This document shows positions 1 through 13,287 of a DNA stretch of 64,000 nt, in pieces. How positions within the stretch are numbered: position 1 is the first letter of the stretch; each line of letters opens with the position of its first letter. Made by a program: the position numbers and the translations under genes. Below the pieces are notes generated by a model, which saw only the letters and a program-made list of their open reading frames with translations, was not told the origin of the DNA and ran no database searches. The DNA is from Hypericum androsaemum (lineage: Eukaryota > Streptophyta > Magnoliopsida > Malpighiales > Hypericaceae), in contig OZ023182.1 of assembly GCA_963995505.1 (NCBI GenBank), positions 11,400,707 through 11,464,706 of the forward strand, in the 5' to 3' direction.

Positions 1-3000
1 CTTTTCTTTCCTTTTTCTACCTTTTCTATACTTATCTTAACTTTTCCCTGCCGTATCTTCCTTTTTCTTGCCTTTTCTTTCCTTATCTTGCATTTTCTTT
101 CCTTTTTCTTGCCTGTCTTGCCTTTTTTTGCCTTATCTTGCCTTTTCTTAAATTTTCTTGCCTTTTCTTGCCTTTTTTTGTTTTTTCTTCCCTTTTCCTT
201 CTTTAACTTGCCTTTTCCTTGCCTCTTCTTGCCTTTTCCTCTCCTTTTGTTTCCTTATCGGGCCTTATCTTGCATTTTCTTGACTTATCTTGCCTTTTCT
301 TTCCTTATCTTCCTTTTTCCTTGCTTTTTCTTGCCTTTTCTTTCCTTTTTCTACCTTTTCTATACTTATCTTGCGTTTTCTGATTTTTCTTGCATTATCT
401 TGCCTTTTCTTTGCCTTTTTCTTGCCTTATCCTGCCTTTACTTGCCTTATCTTGCCTTTTATTTTCTTTTCTTGCCTTTTTTTGCATTTTCTTTCCTTTT
501 CTTTCCATTTCTTGCCGTATCTTGCCTTTTCATCCCTTTTCTTTCCTCTTCTTGCCTTATCCCGCCTTTTATTGTCTTTTTTTCTTATCTCTCCTTTTCC
601 TTGCCTTTCCTTGCCTTATATTGCCTTTAATTGTCTTTTATTGCCTTATCTTCCCTTTTCTTGCATGATTTTGCCTTTTCTTGCCTTTTGTTTCCTTATC
701 TTTCCTTTTCCTAGGCTTATCTTGCCTTATCTTGCATTTTCTCAAATTTTTTTACCTTTTCTTATCTTAACCTGCATTTTCTTGCCTTTTCTTGCCCTAT
801 CATTCCTTTTATTGCCTTTTATTGCCTTTTCTTTCCTTACCTTTCCTTTTCCTTGCCTTTTCTTACCTTATATTACCTTTTATTGTCTTTTCTTGCCTTA
901 TCTTGCATTTTGTTTCCTTATCTTGCCTTTTCCTTGCCTTTTCTTGTCCTTTCCTTGCCTTTTCTTACCTTATCTTGCCTTGTCTTGCATTATCTTGCCT
1001 TTTCTTTCTTTATCTTGCCCTTTCATTGCATTTTCTTTCCTTTTCTTGCCTTATCTTGCCTTATCTTGCCTTTTCCTACCTTATCTTGCATTTTCCTTTC
1101 TTGTTCTTGCCTTATCTTGCCTTTTCCTTTCCTTTTTTTCTTTTTATTGTGCCTTAACTTTCCTTTTCTTGCCTTATCTTGCCTTTTCTTTCCCTGTCTT
1201 TCATTTTTCTCAGTTTTTCTTGCCTTTTCAATCCTTTTCCTACCTTTTCTTTCCTTTTCTTGCCTTATCTTGTCTTTTCTTGCCTTTTCTTGCCTTTGGT
1301 TTCCTTATCTTGTCTTTTTTTGCCTTATCTTGCCTTTTATTGTATTTTCTTGCCTTTTCTTGTCTTTTCTTGCCTTTTTTTGCATTTTCTTTCTTTTTCT
1401 TACCTTTTATTGTCATTTCTTGCCTTATCTTGACTTTTCTTGCCTTTTCTTCCATTATCTTGCCTTTTCATACCTTTTCTTTCCTTTTCTTGCCTTATCT
1501 GGCTTTATCTTGCCTTTTATTATCTTTTCTTTCCTTATCTCTCCTTCTCCTTGCCTTTTCTTGCCTTATATTGCCATTTATTATCTTTTATTGCCTTATC
1601 TTGCCATTTCCTGCATGATCTTGCCTTTTCTTGTCTTATCTTACCCTTTGTTTCCTTATCTTTCCTTTTCCTTGTCTTATCTAGCCTTATCTTGCCTTTT
1701 CCTTGCCTTTTCATGCCTCTTCTTGCATCTTCTTATCTTATATTGCCTTTTCTTTCCTTATCTTGCCTATCCTTGTCTTTTCTTGCCTTAACTTGCCTTT
1801 TCTTTGCTTATCTTGCCTTTTCCTTTCCTTTTCTTGCCTTTTCTAGCCTTTTTCTGCCTTGTCGTGTCATATCTTGCCTTACCTTACCTTTTCTTGCTTC
1901 ATCTTGCCTTATCTTGCCTTTTGTTTCCTTATCTTGCCTTTTCTTGCTTTTTCTTGCCCTTTCATTGCCTGTTCTTACCTTATCTTGCCTTTTCTTGCCT
2001 TTTTTCCCTTATCTTGACTTTTCCTTGCATTTTCCTTGCATTATCTTGCCTTATGTTGCCTTTTTTTTCCTTATCTTGCCTTTTCCTTGCCTTTTCTCGC
2101 CTTATCTTCCCTTTTGTAGTCTTTTTTTCCATGTCTTATCTTATCTTGCCTTTTCTTACCTTATCTTACCTTTTAATTGTGATTCTTGTGGTTTCTTGCC
2201 ATATTTTGCCTTTTCGTTCATTTTCCTTGTCTTTTCTTGCCTTATCATGCCTTTTCTTTCCTTATCATACCTTTTTCTTGCCATATTGCCTTATCTTCCA
2301 ATTTGTTTCCTTTTCTTGCCTGATCTTGCCTTATCTTGCCATTTCTTGCCTTTTCTTGCCTTTTGTTTCCATATCTTACATTTTCTTGCCTTATCTTACC
2401 CTTTCCTTCCAGTTTCTTACCCTATCGTGCCTTATCTTGACTTATCTTTCCTTTTCCTTCCTAATCTTGCCTTTTCCTTCAATTTTCTTACCTTTCCTTG
2501 CCATTTCTTACCTTATCTTGCCTTATCTTGCCATTTCTACCTTATTTTTCCTTGTATTATCTTATCTTGCCTTTTCGTGCATTATCTTGCCTTTTCTTTC
2601 CTTATCCTACCTTTTCCTTGTGATTCTTGTGTTTTCTTGCCATATCTTACCTTTTCCCTGCCTTATCTTGCCGTATCATCCTTTTTCTTGCCTTTTCATT
2701 GCCTTTTCTTTCCTTTTCTTGCCTGTCTTGCCTTTTCTTGACTTTTGTTTTTGCATTTTCTTGCCTCATCTTGCCTTTTCTTAAAGTTTCTTGGCTTATC
2801 TTGCCTTTTCTTATTTTTTCTTGTCTTTTCCTTTCTTATCTTGCCTTTTCCTTGCTTTTACTAGCCTTATCTTATGTTTCCTTTCCTTTTCTTTCCTTAT
2901 CGTGCCTTATCTTGACTTATCTTGCCTTTTCTTTACTTATGTTTCCTTTTCCTTCCTTTTTTTGCCTTATATTGCCTTTTCTGGCTTATTCTTGCCTTAT

Positions 3001-6000
3001 CTTGCTTTTTTGTTTCCTTATCTTGCCTTTTCCTTGCCTTATCTTGCTTTTACTTGCCTTATCTTGGCTTTTATTGTCTTTTCTTGCCTTTTCTAACTTT
3101 TTTCATTTTTTTTTTCATTCCTTGCCTTTTTTTGCATTTTCTTTCCTTTTCTTGCCATTTCTTGCGTTACCTTCCCTTATCTTGCCTTATCTTGCCTTTT
3201 CTTCCATTATCTTGCCTTACGTTCCCTTATCTTGCCTTTCATCCCTTTTCTTTCCTTTTCTTGCCTTATCTTGCCTTTTATTGCCTTTTCTTACCTTATC
3301 TCTCCTTTTCCTTGCCTTTTATTGCCTTATCTTGCCTTTTCTTGCCTTATCTTGCCCTTTGTTTCCTTATCTTTCCTATTCCTTGCCTTATCTTGCCTTT
3401 TCTTGCCTTTTCCTGCCTTTTCTTGCCTTGTCTTGCCTTTTCTTTCTTTATCTTGCCTTTGCTTGACTTTTCTTGCATTTTCTTGCCTTGTCTTGCCTTT
3501 TCTTTCCTTATCTTGCCTTTTCCATGCCTTTTTAAGCCTTTTTTTGCCTTGTCTTATCTTATCTTGCCTTTTCTGGCCTTATCTTGCCTTTTCTTTCCTT
3601 ATCTTGCCTTTGCTTGACTTTTCTTGCATTTTCTTGCCTTTTCTTGCCTTATCTTGCCTTTTCCATGCCTTTTTAAGCCTTTTTTTGCCTTGTCTTATCT
3701 TATCTTGCCTTTTCTTTCCTTATATTACCTTTTCCTTGCAATTCTTATGTTTTTTTTGCCATATCTTGCCTTTTAATCCCTTATCTTACCTTTACCTTGA
3801 CTTTTCTTGCCTTGTCTTCTTTTTCTTGCCTTTTATTGCCTTATCTTGCCTTTTCTTTCCTTATCTTTCCTTTTCTTTCCATTTTTTGCCTTTTCTTGCC
3901 TTATCTTGCCTTTTCTTCCCTTTTATTATCTTTTCTTGCCTTTTCTTACATTTTCTTGCCTTATCTTGCCTTTTCTTAAATTTTCTTGCCTTATCTTACC
4001 TTATCTTGCCTTTTTCTTGCATTATCTTGCCTTTTCCTTGCCTTTTCTTGCTTGCCTTTTCTCTCCTTATCTTGCCTTGTCTTGCCTTTTCTCTCTTTAT
4101 CTTTCCTTATCTTGCCTTATCTTACCTTATCTTGCCTTTTCTTGACTTACCTTAACTTTTCTTGCCTTTTCTTTACTTATCTTCCCTTTTCTTGCCTTTT
4201 CTTCCCATTTCTTCCCTTTTCTTTCCTTTGCTTCCCTTATGTTGCTTATTTTGCCTTTTATAACTTTTTCTTTCCTTATCTTGCCTTTTCTTTCCTTGTC
4301 TTGCCTTATCTTGCCTTTTTTTGCATTTTCTCACCTTTTCTTTCCTTTTCTTGCCTTTTATTGCCTTATCTTGCCTTATCTTCCATTTTCTTGCCTTTTC
4401 TTTCCTTTTCTGACCTTTTCCATGCCTTTTCTTGCTGTCTCTTGCCTTTTTCTTGCCTTTTCCTTCCTTATCCTACAGTTTCATTGCATTTCTTGAATTC
4501 CTTACCCTTCCTTTTCTCTGCCTTTTCTTGCCTTATCTTTCCATTTGTTTCCTTATCATGCCTTTTCTTTGCTTTTTCTTGTCTTTTCCTTACTTTTTCT
4601 TGCCTTATCTTGCCTTATCTTGCATTTGCCTTGCCTTCTCTTGCCTTTTCTTGCCTTTTCTTGCCATATCTTGCTTTTTTATTGCATTTTCTTTCCTTAT
4701 TTTATCTTATCCTTGCCTTTTGTTACCTTATCTTCCCTTTTCTAGCCTTTTTCTACCTTGTCTTATCTTATCTAGCCTTTTCTTGCCTTAAGATCCTTTT
4801 GTTTCATTTTCTTACATTTTCCTCACGATTCTTGCATTTTCTTTCCATTTCTTAATTTTTCTTCCCTTATCTTGGCTTTTCTTGCCTTATCTTACCTTAT
4901 CTTGCTTTTTCTTGCCTTATCTTGCCTTTTCTTTCCTTATCTTATTGTATCTAGCGTTATCTTGCCTTATAACCTTTTCTTTCCTTATCTTACGTTATCT
5001 TGCTTTTTCTTTCCATTTTCTTATCTTTTCTTGCCTTATTTTTCCTTTTCTATCATTTTCTTGCCTTTTCTTTCCTTATCATGCCTTATCTTCCCTTATC
5101 TTTCCTATCCTTTCCTTATCTTACTTTTCTTTCCTTATCTTGCCTTTTGTTACCTTCTCTTGCCTTTTTGTTACTTTTCTTCCATTCTTTTGCCTTTTCA
5201 TTCCTTTTCTTGCCTTTTCTTTCCTTATCTTTCCTTATCTTGCCTTTTCTTACCTTATCTTGCCTTTTCTTTCCTTATCTTGCCTTTTCTTGCCCTTTTC
5301 CTGTCTTTTCTTACCTTATTTTTCCTTTTCTTGCCTTTTCTAACCTTATCTTGCGTTATCTTACCTTTTCTTTCCTTGCCTTTTCATGCCTTTTCTTCCC
5401 TTCTCTTTCCTTTTATTGCCTTTTTTTTGCCATATTTTACCTTTTTCTTGCCATTTCTACCCTTTTCTTACCTTATCTTCCCTTTTCTTGTCTTTTCTTC
5501 CCTTTGTTTGCCTTATCTTGCCTTTTTTTATCTTTCATTCCCTTTTTTTGCTTTTTCTTGCATTTTCTTGCCTTATCTTGCCTTTTCTTGCCTTTTTTGA
5601 CTTTTCTTGCCCTTTTCTTGTCTTTTCTTGCCTTTTCGTAACTTATCTTGCCTTTTTTTGACTTATCTTATCGTTTCTTTCCTTTTGTTGCCTTTTCTTG
5701 CCATTTCTTTCTTTATCTTGCCTTATCTTGCCTCAACTTTCCTTTTCTTACATTTTCTTTCCTTATCTTGCCATTTCTTGCAATATCTTACCTTTTCTTG
5801 CTTATGTTTGCCTTAACTTGCCTTTTCTTACCTTTTCTTTCCTTATATTTCCTTATCTTGCCATTTCATACCTTATCTTGCCTTTTCTTGACTTATTTAT
5901 CCTTTTCTAGCCTTTTTTTTCCTTTTACTATCTTATCTTGCCTTTTCGTGCATTATCCTGCTTTTTTTCCTTATCTTATCTTTTCCTTGTGATTCTTATG

Positions 6001-9000
6001 TTTTCTTGCCATCTCTTGCCTTTTCTTACCTTTTCTTGCATTATCACTCCTTTTCTTTCCTTATCTTACCTTTTCCCTGCCTTATCTTGCCTTATCTTCC
6101 TTTTTCGCGCCTTTTCTTGCCTAATCTTGCCTTTTCTTTCCTTATCTCGCCTTTTCTTAAATTTTCTTGCCTTTTCTTGTCTTATCTTACCTTTTCTTAT
6201 TTTTTCTTGCCTTTTCCTGCCTTATCTTGCTTTTTCCTTTCCTTTTCTTGAGTTATCTTGCATTTCCTTTCCTTATCTTTCCTTTTCCTTGTTTTTTCTT
6301 GCCTTTTCGTTACTTTTTCTACCTTTTCTTGCCTTATCTTACATTTTTTGAATTTTTCTTGCCTTATCTTGGATTTTGTTTCCTTATCTTGCCATTTCCT
6401 TGCCTTTTCTTGCATTATCTTGCATTATCTTGCCTTTTATTGTCTTTTCTTGCCTTTTTTTACATTTTTTCCTTTTATTTTCTTTTCTCGCCTTTTTTTG
6501 CATTTCCTTTCCTTTTCTTGCCATTTCTTGCCTTTCCTGCCATTATCTTGCATTTTCATCCCTTTTCTTTCCTTTTCTTGCCTTATCTTGCCTTTTATTG
6601 CCTTTTCTTTCGTTATCTCTCCTTTACCTTGCCTTATATTTCCTTTTATTGTCTTATCTTGCCTTTTCTTGCATGATTTTCTCTTTTCTTGCCTTTTGTT
6701 TCCTAATCTTTCCTTTTTCTTGCCTTATCTTGCTTTTTCTTGCATGATTTTGCCTTTTCTTGCCTTTTGTTTCCTAATCTTTCCATTTCCTTGCCTTATC
6801 TTGTCTTTTCTTGCATTTTCTCAAATTTTCTTACCTTTTCTTGTCTTATCCTACAGTTTCTTGCCTTTTCTTCCCTTATTTTTCCATTTCATCCCTTTTC
6901 TTGCCTTAACTTTCCCTATCATGCCTTTTATTGCCTTTTATTTCATTACATTTCCTTTTCCTTGCCTTTTCTTACCTTATATTACCTTTTAATGTCTTTT
7001 CTTGCCTTACCTTGCCTTTTCTTGAATGATCTTGCCCTTTCTTGCCTTTTGTTTCCTTTTCTTGCCCTTTCCTTGCCTTTTCTTGCCCTTTCCTTGCCTT
7101 TTCTTACCTTATCTTGCCCTTTCTTGCATTATCATGCCTTTTCTTTTCTTATCTTGCCTTTTCCTTGCATTTTCTTGCCTTATCTTGCATTTTCCTTCCT
7201 TATCTTGCATTTTCCTTTCTTTTTCTTACCTTATCTTGGCTTTTCCTTTCCTTTTCTTTTCTTATCGTGCCTTAACTTGCCTTTTCTTGCCTTATCTTTC
7301 CTTATCTTTCCTTTTCCTCGCTTTTTCTTGCCTTTTCAATCCTTTTCTTTCCTTTTCTTGCCTTATCTTGCCTTTTTTTGCTTTTTCTTGCCTTATCTTG
7401 CCTTTAGTTTCCTTATATTATCTTTTCTTGTCTTTTCTTTCCTTTTATTGTCTTTTCTTGCCTTTTTTTGCATTTTCTTTCCTTTTCTTACCTTTTCTTG
7501 CCATTTCTTGCCAAATCTTGCCTTTTCTTCCATTATCTTGCCTTTTCAACCCTTTTCTTTCATTTTCTTGCCGTATCTTGTCTTTTATTGTCCTTTCTTT
7601 CCTTATCTCTCCTTCTCCTTCCCTTTTCATGCCTTATATTGCCTTTTATTATATTTTATTGCCTTATCTTGCCTTTTCTTCTATGACCTTGCCTTATCTT
7701 GCCTATTCCTTGCCTTTTCATGCCTTATCTTGCCTTTTCTTGCCTTATATAGCCTTTTCTTTCCTTATCTTGCCTATCCTTGCCTTTTCTTGCTTTTCTT
7801 GTCTTAACTTGCCTTTTCTGTGCTTATCTTGCCTTTTATTCCCTTTTCTAGCCTTTTTTTTCCTTTTCGTGCCGTATCTTGCCTTATCTTGCCTTTTTTT
7901 TCCTTATCTTACCTTTTCCTTGCAATTCTTGTGTTTTCTTGCCTTATCTTACCTTATCTTGCTTTTTCTTGCCTTATCTTGCCTTACCTTTTCTTTTCTT
8001 GCCTTATCTTGCATTTTTGTTCCTTATCTTGCCTTTTCATGCTTTATCTTGTCTTTTCTTTCCTCATCTTTCCTTTTCTTTCCTGATCATGCCTTTTCCT
8101 TGCCTTTTCTCAGCTTTTCTGCATTTTCCTTGCCATTTTTGACATTTTCTTCCCTTTTCTTCCCTTTTCTTTCCTTATCTTTCCTTTTTCTTGCCTTTTC
8201 TTGCCTTATCATGCCTTTTCTTGCCTTATCTTGCCTTTTCCTTGTCTTTTCTTGCCTTTTCCCAGCCTTTTCTTATCTTTTCTTGCCTTATCTTGCCGTT
8301 TCTTTTATTTTCTTACCTTATCTTGCCTTCTCTTGCCTTTTCATTCCTTATCTTGCCTTTTCTCGCCTTTTATTTCCTTATCTTGCCTTTTATTGCCAGT
8401 TCTTTCCTTATCTTGCCTTTTATTGTCTTTTCTTACCTTATCTTGCCTTTTCTTGCTTTTTCTGGCCTTACCTTGCCTTATCTTGCCTTTGTTTCCATAT
8501 CTTCCATTTGTTTCCATATCTTGCCTTTACCTTGCCTATTCTTGCCTTATCTTACGTTTTCTTACCTTTTATTATCTTTTCTAGCCCTTTATTGTCTTTT
8601 CTTTCCCTTTATTGCCTTTTCTTGCATTTTTTTGAATTTTCTTACCTTTCCTTTTACTTGCCTTATCTTGCCTTTTCTTGCATGATCTTGCCTTTTCTTG
8701 TTTTATCTTGCCTTATCTTGCCTTTTGTTTCCTTATCTTGTCTTTTCTTGACTTTTCTTCCTTTTTCTTGCACTTTCATTGCCTTTTGTTACCTTATCTT
8801 GCCTTTTCTAGCCTTATCTTTCCTTTTTTTCCTTATCTTGCCTTTTCCTTGCATTTTCTTGCCTTATCTTGCCTTTTCTTGTCTTAACTTGCCTTTTCTT
8901 GCATTTTCTTGACTATCCTTGCCTTTTCTTGCCTTTTCTTGTCTTAACTTGCATTTTCTTTGCTTATCTTGTGTTTTCCTTGCATTTTCTTGCCTTATCT

Positions 9001-10199
9001 TGCCTTTTCTAGCCTTTTTCTGCCTTGTCGAGTCGTATATTGCCTTATCTTGTCTTTTCTTGCCTTTTCTTGCCTTTTCTTGCTTTTTCTTGCCCTTTCA
9101 TTGCCTTTTCTTACCTTATCTTGCCTTATCTTACCTTTTTTTCCCTTATCTTACCTTTTCCTTACATTTTCTGGCACTATTTTGCCTTATATTGCCTTAT
9201 CTTGCCTTTTCATTCCTTATCTTGCCTTTTCCTTATATTTTCTTGCCTTATCTTCCCTTTTCTAGTCTTTTTTCCCTTGTCTTATCTTATTTTGCCTTAT
9301 CTTTCCTTATCTTACCTTTTAATTATGATTCTTGAGTTTTCTTGCCATATTTTGCCTTTTCGTGCATTTTCCTTGCCTTTTCTTGCCTTATCATGCCTTT
9401 TCTTTCCTTATCTTACCCTTTTCTTGCCATATTACCTTATCTTCCATTTTCTTGCCTTTTCTTGCCTGATCTTGCCTTATCTTGCCTTTTATTTCCTTAT
9501 CTTTCCTTTTCCTTGCCTTATCTTGACTTATCTTTCCTTTTCTTTCCTAATCTTGCCTTTTCCTTGCATTTCTTACCTTTCCTTGCTATTTCTTACCTTA
9601 TCTTGCCTTATCTTGCCTTTTCTATCCTTTTTTTTCCTTGTATTATCATATCTTGCCTTTTCGTGCATTATCTTGCCTTTTCCTTGCTTATCTTAACTTT
9701 TCCTTGTGATCTTCTGTTTTCTTGCCATATTTTGCCTTTTCTTGTATTTTCCTTGCCTTTTCTTGCCTTATCATGCTTTTTCTTTCCTTATCTTACCATT
9801 TTATCATACTTTTTCTTTCCTTATCTTACCTTTTCCCTGCCTTACCTTGCCTTTTCTTCCTTTTTCTTGCCTTTTCTTTCCTTATCTTGCCTTTTCTTAA
9901 CTGTCTTGCCTTATCTTGCCTTTTTTTTGCATTATCTTGCCTTTTCTTAAATTTTCTTGCCTTATCTTGCCTTTTCTTATTTTTTCTTGCCTTTTCCTTC
10001 CTTAACTTGCCATTTCCTTGCATTTTCTTATCTTATCTTGCATTTTTTCCTTTTCTTTCCTTATCGTGCCTTATTTTACCTTTTCTTGACTTATCTTGCC
10101 TTTTCTTTCCTTATCTTTCCTTTTCCTACCTTTTCTTGCCTTAGGTTATCTTTTCTGGCTTTTTCTTGCCTTATCATGCTTTTTGTTACCTTATTAATA
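1..10199 (+). repeat. Pyrimidine-rich satellite array, block I
   Basis: Ten kilobases composed almost wholly of 5-bp words CTTGC, CTTTT, CTTAT and CTTTC, most often arranged as 10-bp units CTTGCCTTTT and CTTGCCTTAT. The plus strand is strongly C/T biased and the minus strand purine rich. Units are degenerate by single substitutions and 5-bp phase slips. Higher-order similarity is visible: the stretch from about 2170 (a TTGTGATTCTTGTG-type variant) recurs in order near 9316, a spacing of about 7.15 kb. Long open frames run through the array only because its words contain no stop codons; they encode monotonous Leu/Phe/Ser/Cys/Pro strings and I do not call them genes. The array stops at 10199, at a retrotransposon LTR, and resumes at 41970. 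Confidence 0.95.
3461..3760 (+). repeat. Local tandem duplication inside satellite block I
   Basis: A distinctive variant containing TCCATGCCTTTTTAAGCC occurs at 3521 and again at 3662, in matching context that begins with GCTTGACTTTTCTTGCA at 3461 and 3612. The unit is about 141-151 bp, the difference being one 10-bp step. This shows recent segmental duplication within the array, not only slippage of the short word. Confidence 0.75.
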
Positions 10200-10836
10200 T
10201 GAACCTCGGCAGGAGATTCACAACGGATTGTGCTACTTTGGATGGAACAGACCACAACCCACGAACTCGAGCCTTGCAAGAACCTTGGTTTGGAAGAACC
10301 GCAGCCCGAGTAATGGAATTTTGTGAACCTTTGGTCCAAGTCGAATCACGCCACAAACGATGATGGAGGAATCGTTTGATAAGTGAAAGATTTGCTTAAG
10401 CTAACCAATCCAGCAATTAGCAAGAACACGCAAGGAGTATCTAACTCACAAAATTATCAATCTCAAAAGTTGTGTACGTTTTATTGCTAGGAGTCCTCCT
10501 TATATAGGCTCCCAAAGTACCAAGTATTCCTAAACAAGCTAACTCCTAAGAAAAGGAGTTCAAAGGCTCGCCAAAACTCTCTTTCCTAATCTAAGGAGAT
10601 TCTGGCCGAATTTATTCAACTAAATAAGGAATAATATAAGCAAATAATATCTAATAGAATAACTAATAGCTGCACGTCCAAAACAAGTAGATGCACGGAC
10701 TAAATAGGCTGATTCTTCTCGATTCTCCATGTGCGCATGCATCTAGAAGCTTACGTGCATGTCAAGCTTCCAAAATAGCCTCTATCACGTGCATGGGCTT
10801 TGCATGGGCCTCATGCACGTCCTTGCACTTGTATGA
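10200..10836 (-). mobile_element. Element A LTR fragment (outer left copy)
   Basis: Begins with the inverted LTR end TGAACCTCGGCAGGAG and matches the LTR of element A (compare 13288-13917) for about 637 bp, ending at CTTGCACTTGTA. It is visibly more diverged from the other A LTRs than they are from each other: substitutions and small indels lie around 10515-10600. It therefore probably comes from a different or older insertion. It abuts the satellite on the left and is joined abruptly on the right to an element C LTR fragment. Confidence 0.85.
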
Positions 10837-11380
10837 TGATGATTAGCCATATTATGTTTGGTAAATTAAGCAAAGTACATTTAGCTGTTACGGTAACAAA
10901 GGTTAAAAATAGAAGATTAAGAGCTAGTTGAATTTTAGCTTGTAGAATTGGATAAGAAAAAAATAAATATAGTACAGTAAAACGTGGCAACCTATAAAAG
11001 TAAAAGTAAGATAAGAACATAGTCATCACTCTAAAATAAGGGGGAAACGGCAGGAATGAGGTAAGAAAATATCTAAATACCAAACATGATAGGTAAAATA
11101 AAAACTAAGAAAAAACGTGGCACTATTGGGACTGTCCACGAGAATTACAAATCTCATTATAAAATGAGATATTGATGAGCTTAATGGTGCAAGAATTAAA
11201 AATCACTAGAACAAAGAAACTAACGTGGAAAATTAAGATAGAAAAGAAGGGGTGGTCGACGTACACAAAAATAGATGGTTACCTAAGGTATGACTTTTAA
11301 CTGAGATTATTTGTTGTTGAACAAGAATATTGAAACAAATTTATAGAAGAGATGATGCGCAGATTTGTCAAAACAAATGG

Positions 11381-11420
<40 letters not shown>

Positions 11421-13287
11421 TAGCTACTGATTTAGTTTGATTTAAAGAAAATGAAGATGATCAAAGGGATGGTGAAACGACAGCCTAGATATGATTATTA
11501 GTTAGATGAATGCTTAGAAGTAATTAAACAAACAAGTAATTTGAAGGTGAATCAAATAGTGAAACTAGAAATAAAATATATTATGGTACAGATTATTTAG
11601 ATGAGGGAATAAGGGATAGTTATAAAATGACAACCCTAATATTGAAAAATTGGAGTTTCTAGTACGTGAGAAATACTTTGTGAAGGTAATTAAAATGTTT
11701 AGTCTAAAAAATAAATGGAGGTGATAATAAATGGGTTTGTTAGGTTAATCGTATTTCCTGTAGGAGTTTAATATGTAGAGTGAAATCATGTTAAGGTTGT
11801 AGTATAGAGCAAGTGAACAAAAGATAAATTTGGTAAGTAAAGAAATACAGATTTTTGGGACAAATGAAAATGTGTTTGAAATCTGTTGAGATTAAGGTAA
11901 TATGAATTAAGCGATCCACTATGTGAAGTAGGTGGTCCGTGGGATGGGTGTGACGGAAACATGAAGCCAAGTATTGGCAGAAAGTGCAAATTAAAAATTG
12001 AAGTATTATGTTTCCTAAGACATATTTACATGCGAAAGAGGCAGGTGATGATAGTGGTTAATTGTTCTTTTGGCTAGTTAATCAGCATTTGAATCCGAGT
12101 GCCACGAGTTGTAAAACGAAGAACGGAGCTTCTCTTTGAATGGTTTGAGCAACCATTGTCTAGTAAGTGGATATTCTTTGTAACATGTATTTAGTTAACT
12201 AGACGTGGGTGATATGTATGATTTGGTGTACTTTTGATTGGTTTAAGTATGGTTATATGATTAGTTTTGGTTAATATGTGATTTGAAGATGTTTGTGGAA
12301 TTGTTTGTTTATTTGGGGCTATTTTGCCCAATTCATGATATGGGACTCTTTTGGTATGAATTTGGATATGTGGTCAATATGTTCTGGTCAATATGTATTA
12401 CGTGTGTTTGGTATGTCATTTGTGAGATGGCGGATGATGAGGTCTACCCGTGACCAACCGGGGATGTTGGCATATGTGCACATATACTGAGGATACATTG
12501 GATATGTATATGATCTGATATTTGGCCGGCGGGGTTGGTTTCTGATGGCGCCTTTAAGATATGGTATCCTCGTGTCGGAGTGGGAGTGACACTATCTAGA
12601 CCTATCTGAAGTTCATCCGAATTGTGTTATATGTTCTGTGAGAGTCTATCTGAAGTTCTGATTACGTGTGATATGTGAATTCTTTGATGACCTTGTCTGT
12701 GAAGTAGTCTTTTGTTGTCTTAGTTGTGTGTTAGTATTTGGTTGAGTTTGATGGGAACGACTGGTTGGTTAAATACATGTTACTTATAATATTTGCTTAC
12801 TAAGTGTTTCAAAGCACTTACCCCTTACTTCAATCCACAGGTGAAGAGATTTGAGTCGTAGTTTGCATCTGGAGAAGCTTCTTCATCCGAGTTCAGCCCG
12901 TTGTCTTTCTTTCTCGGGCTACGTTCAAAGGTCTCCGGATGGTCTTTGTCTTTGTAATCTAGGTCGCTCCATTGTACATATTTGTTGGTCTTTGACATGT
13001 GATTTTAGATTAATGTTAATAGGTAATGTATGTGTAAATTTATGTTATGTTTTAAAAGAATGAGTTTGATGATATGACGTTGAAGATGTGTACTCCAACG
13101 CCTACCAGGTTTTGGACACGATAAATATGTTTGTTTGAAGAAACAAGGTTGTGAAAAAAAAAATATTTTGACAATCCTGGTAATAGGAATGATATATTAT
13201 GATTTGAGGCTTGCTAGGTTGTGGTTTATTATATTAAGTTTGACATGATCTAGCGCCGGTCACCGACCACGAATTTGGGTCGTGACA
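10837..13287 (+). mobile_element. Element C LTR fragment in the left arm
   Basis: About 2.45 kb, the reverse complement of 31558-34043, ending with GTCGTGACA directly against LTR A at 13288. It lacks about 300 bp of the LTR's outer (U3) start and the whole C interior. The left edge is a breakpoint: TATGATGATGATTAGCC is shared with the right arm, but the bases before it belong to LTR A, with a 2-bp TA overlap. At several sites both full C LTRs on the right agree against this copy (for example near 11092, 11116, 11243, 11930 and 12150). It carries no credible gene. Confidence 0.9.
11384..11417. repeat. (AT)17 microsatellite in the LTR C fragment
   Basis: An uninterrupted AT dinucleotide run. 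The homologous runs in the two complete C LTRs are longer: (AT)23 at 33428-33473 and (AT)22 at 41047-41090. Confidence 0.97.

Noticed and set aside
7026..8912. A 628-codon open frame, and many others of 60-450 codons, in the satellite
   Set aside because: The repeat words contain no stop codon in any plus frame. The products are monotonous Leu/Phe/Ser/Cys/Pro strings with a 10-residue period, overlapping open frames exist in the other phases, and there is no start context or domain.
1..10199. Telomeric or CRISPR-like array
   Set aside because: No TTTAGGG-type repeat occurs, there are no unique spacers, and the context is a plant nuclear genome.
12293..13063. Small ORFs of 65-73 codons repeated at 12293, 12851, 31782, 32355, 39401 and 39974
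   Set aside because: They are copies of the same LTR C sequence, have no domain and fall in U3/R sequence with no sign of selection on the protein frame.
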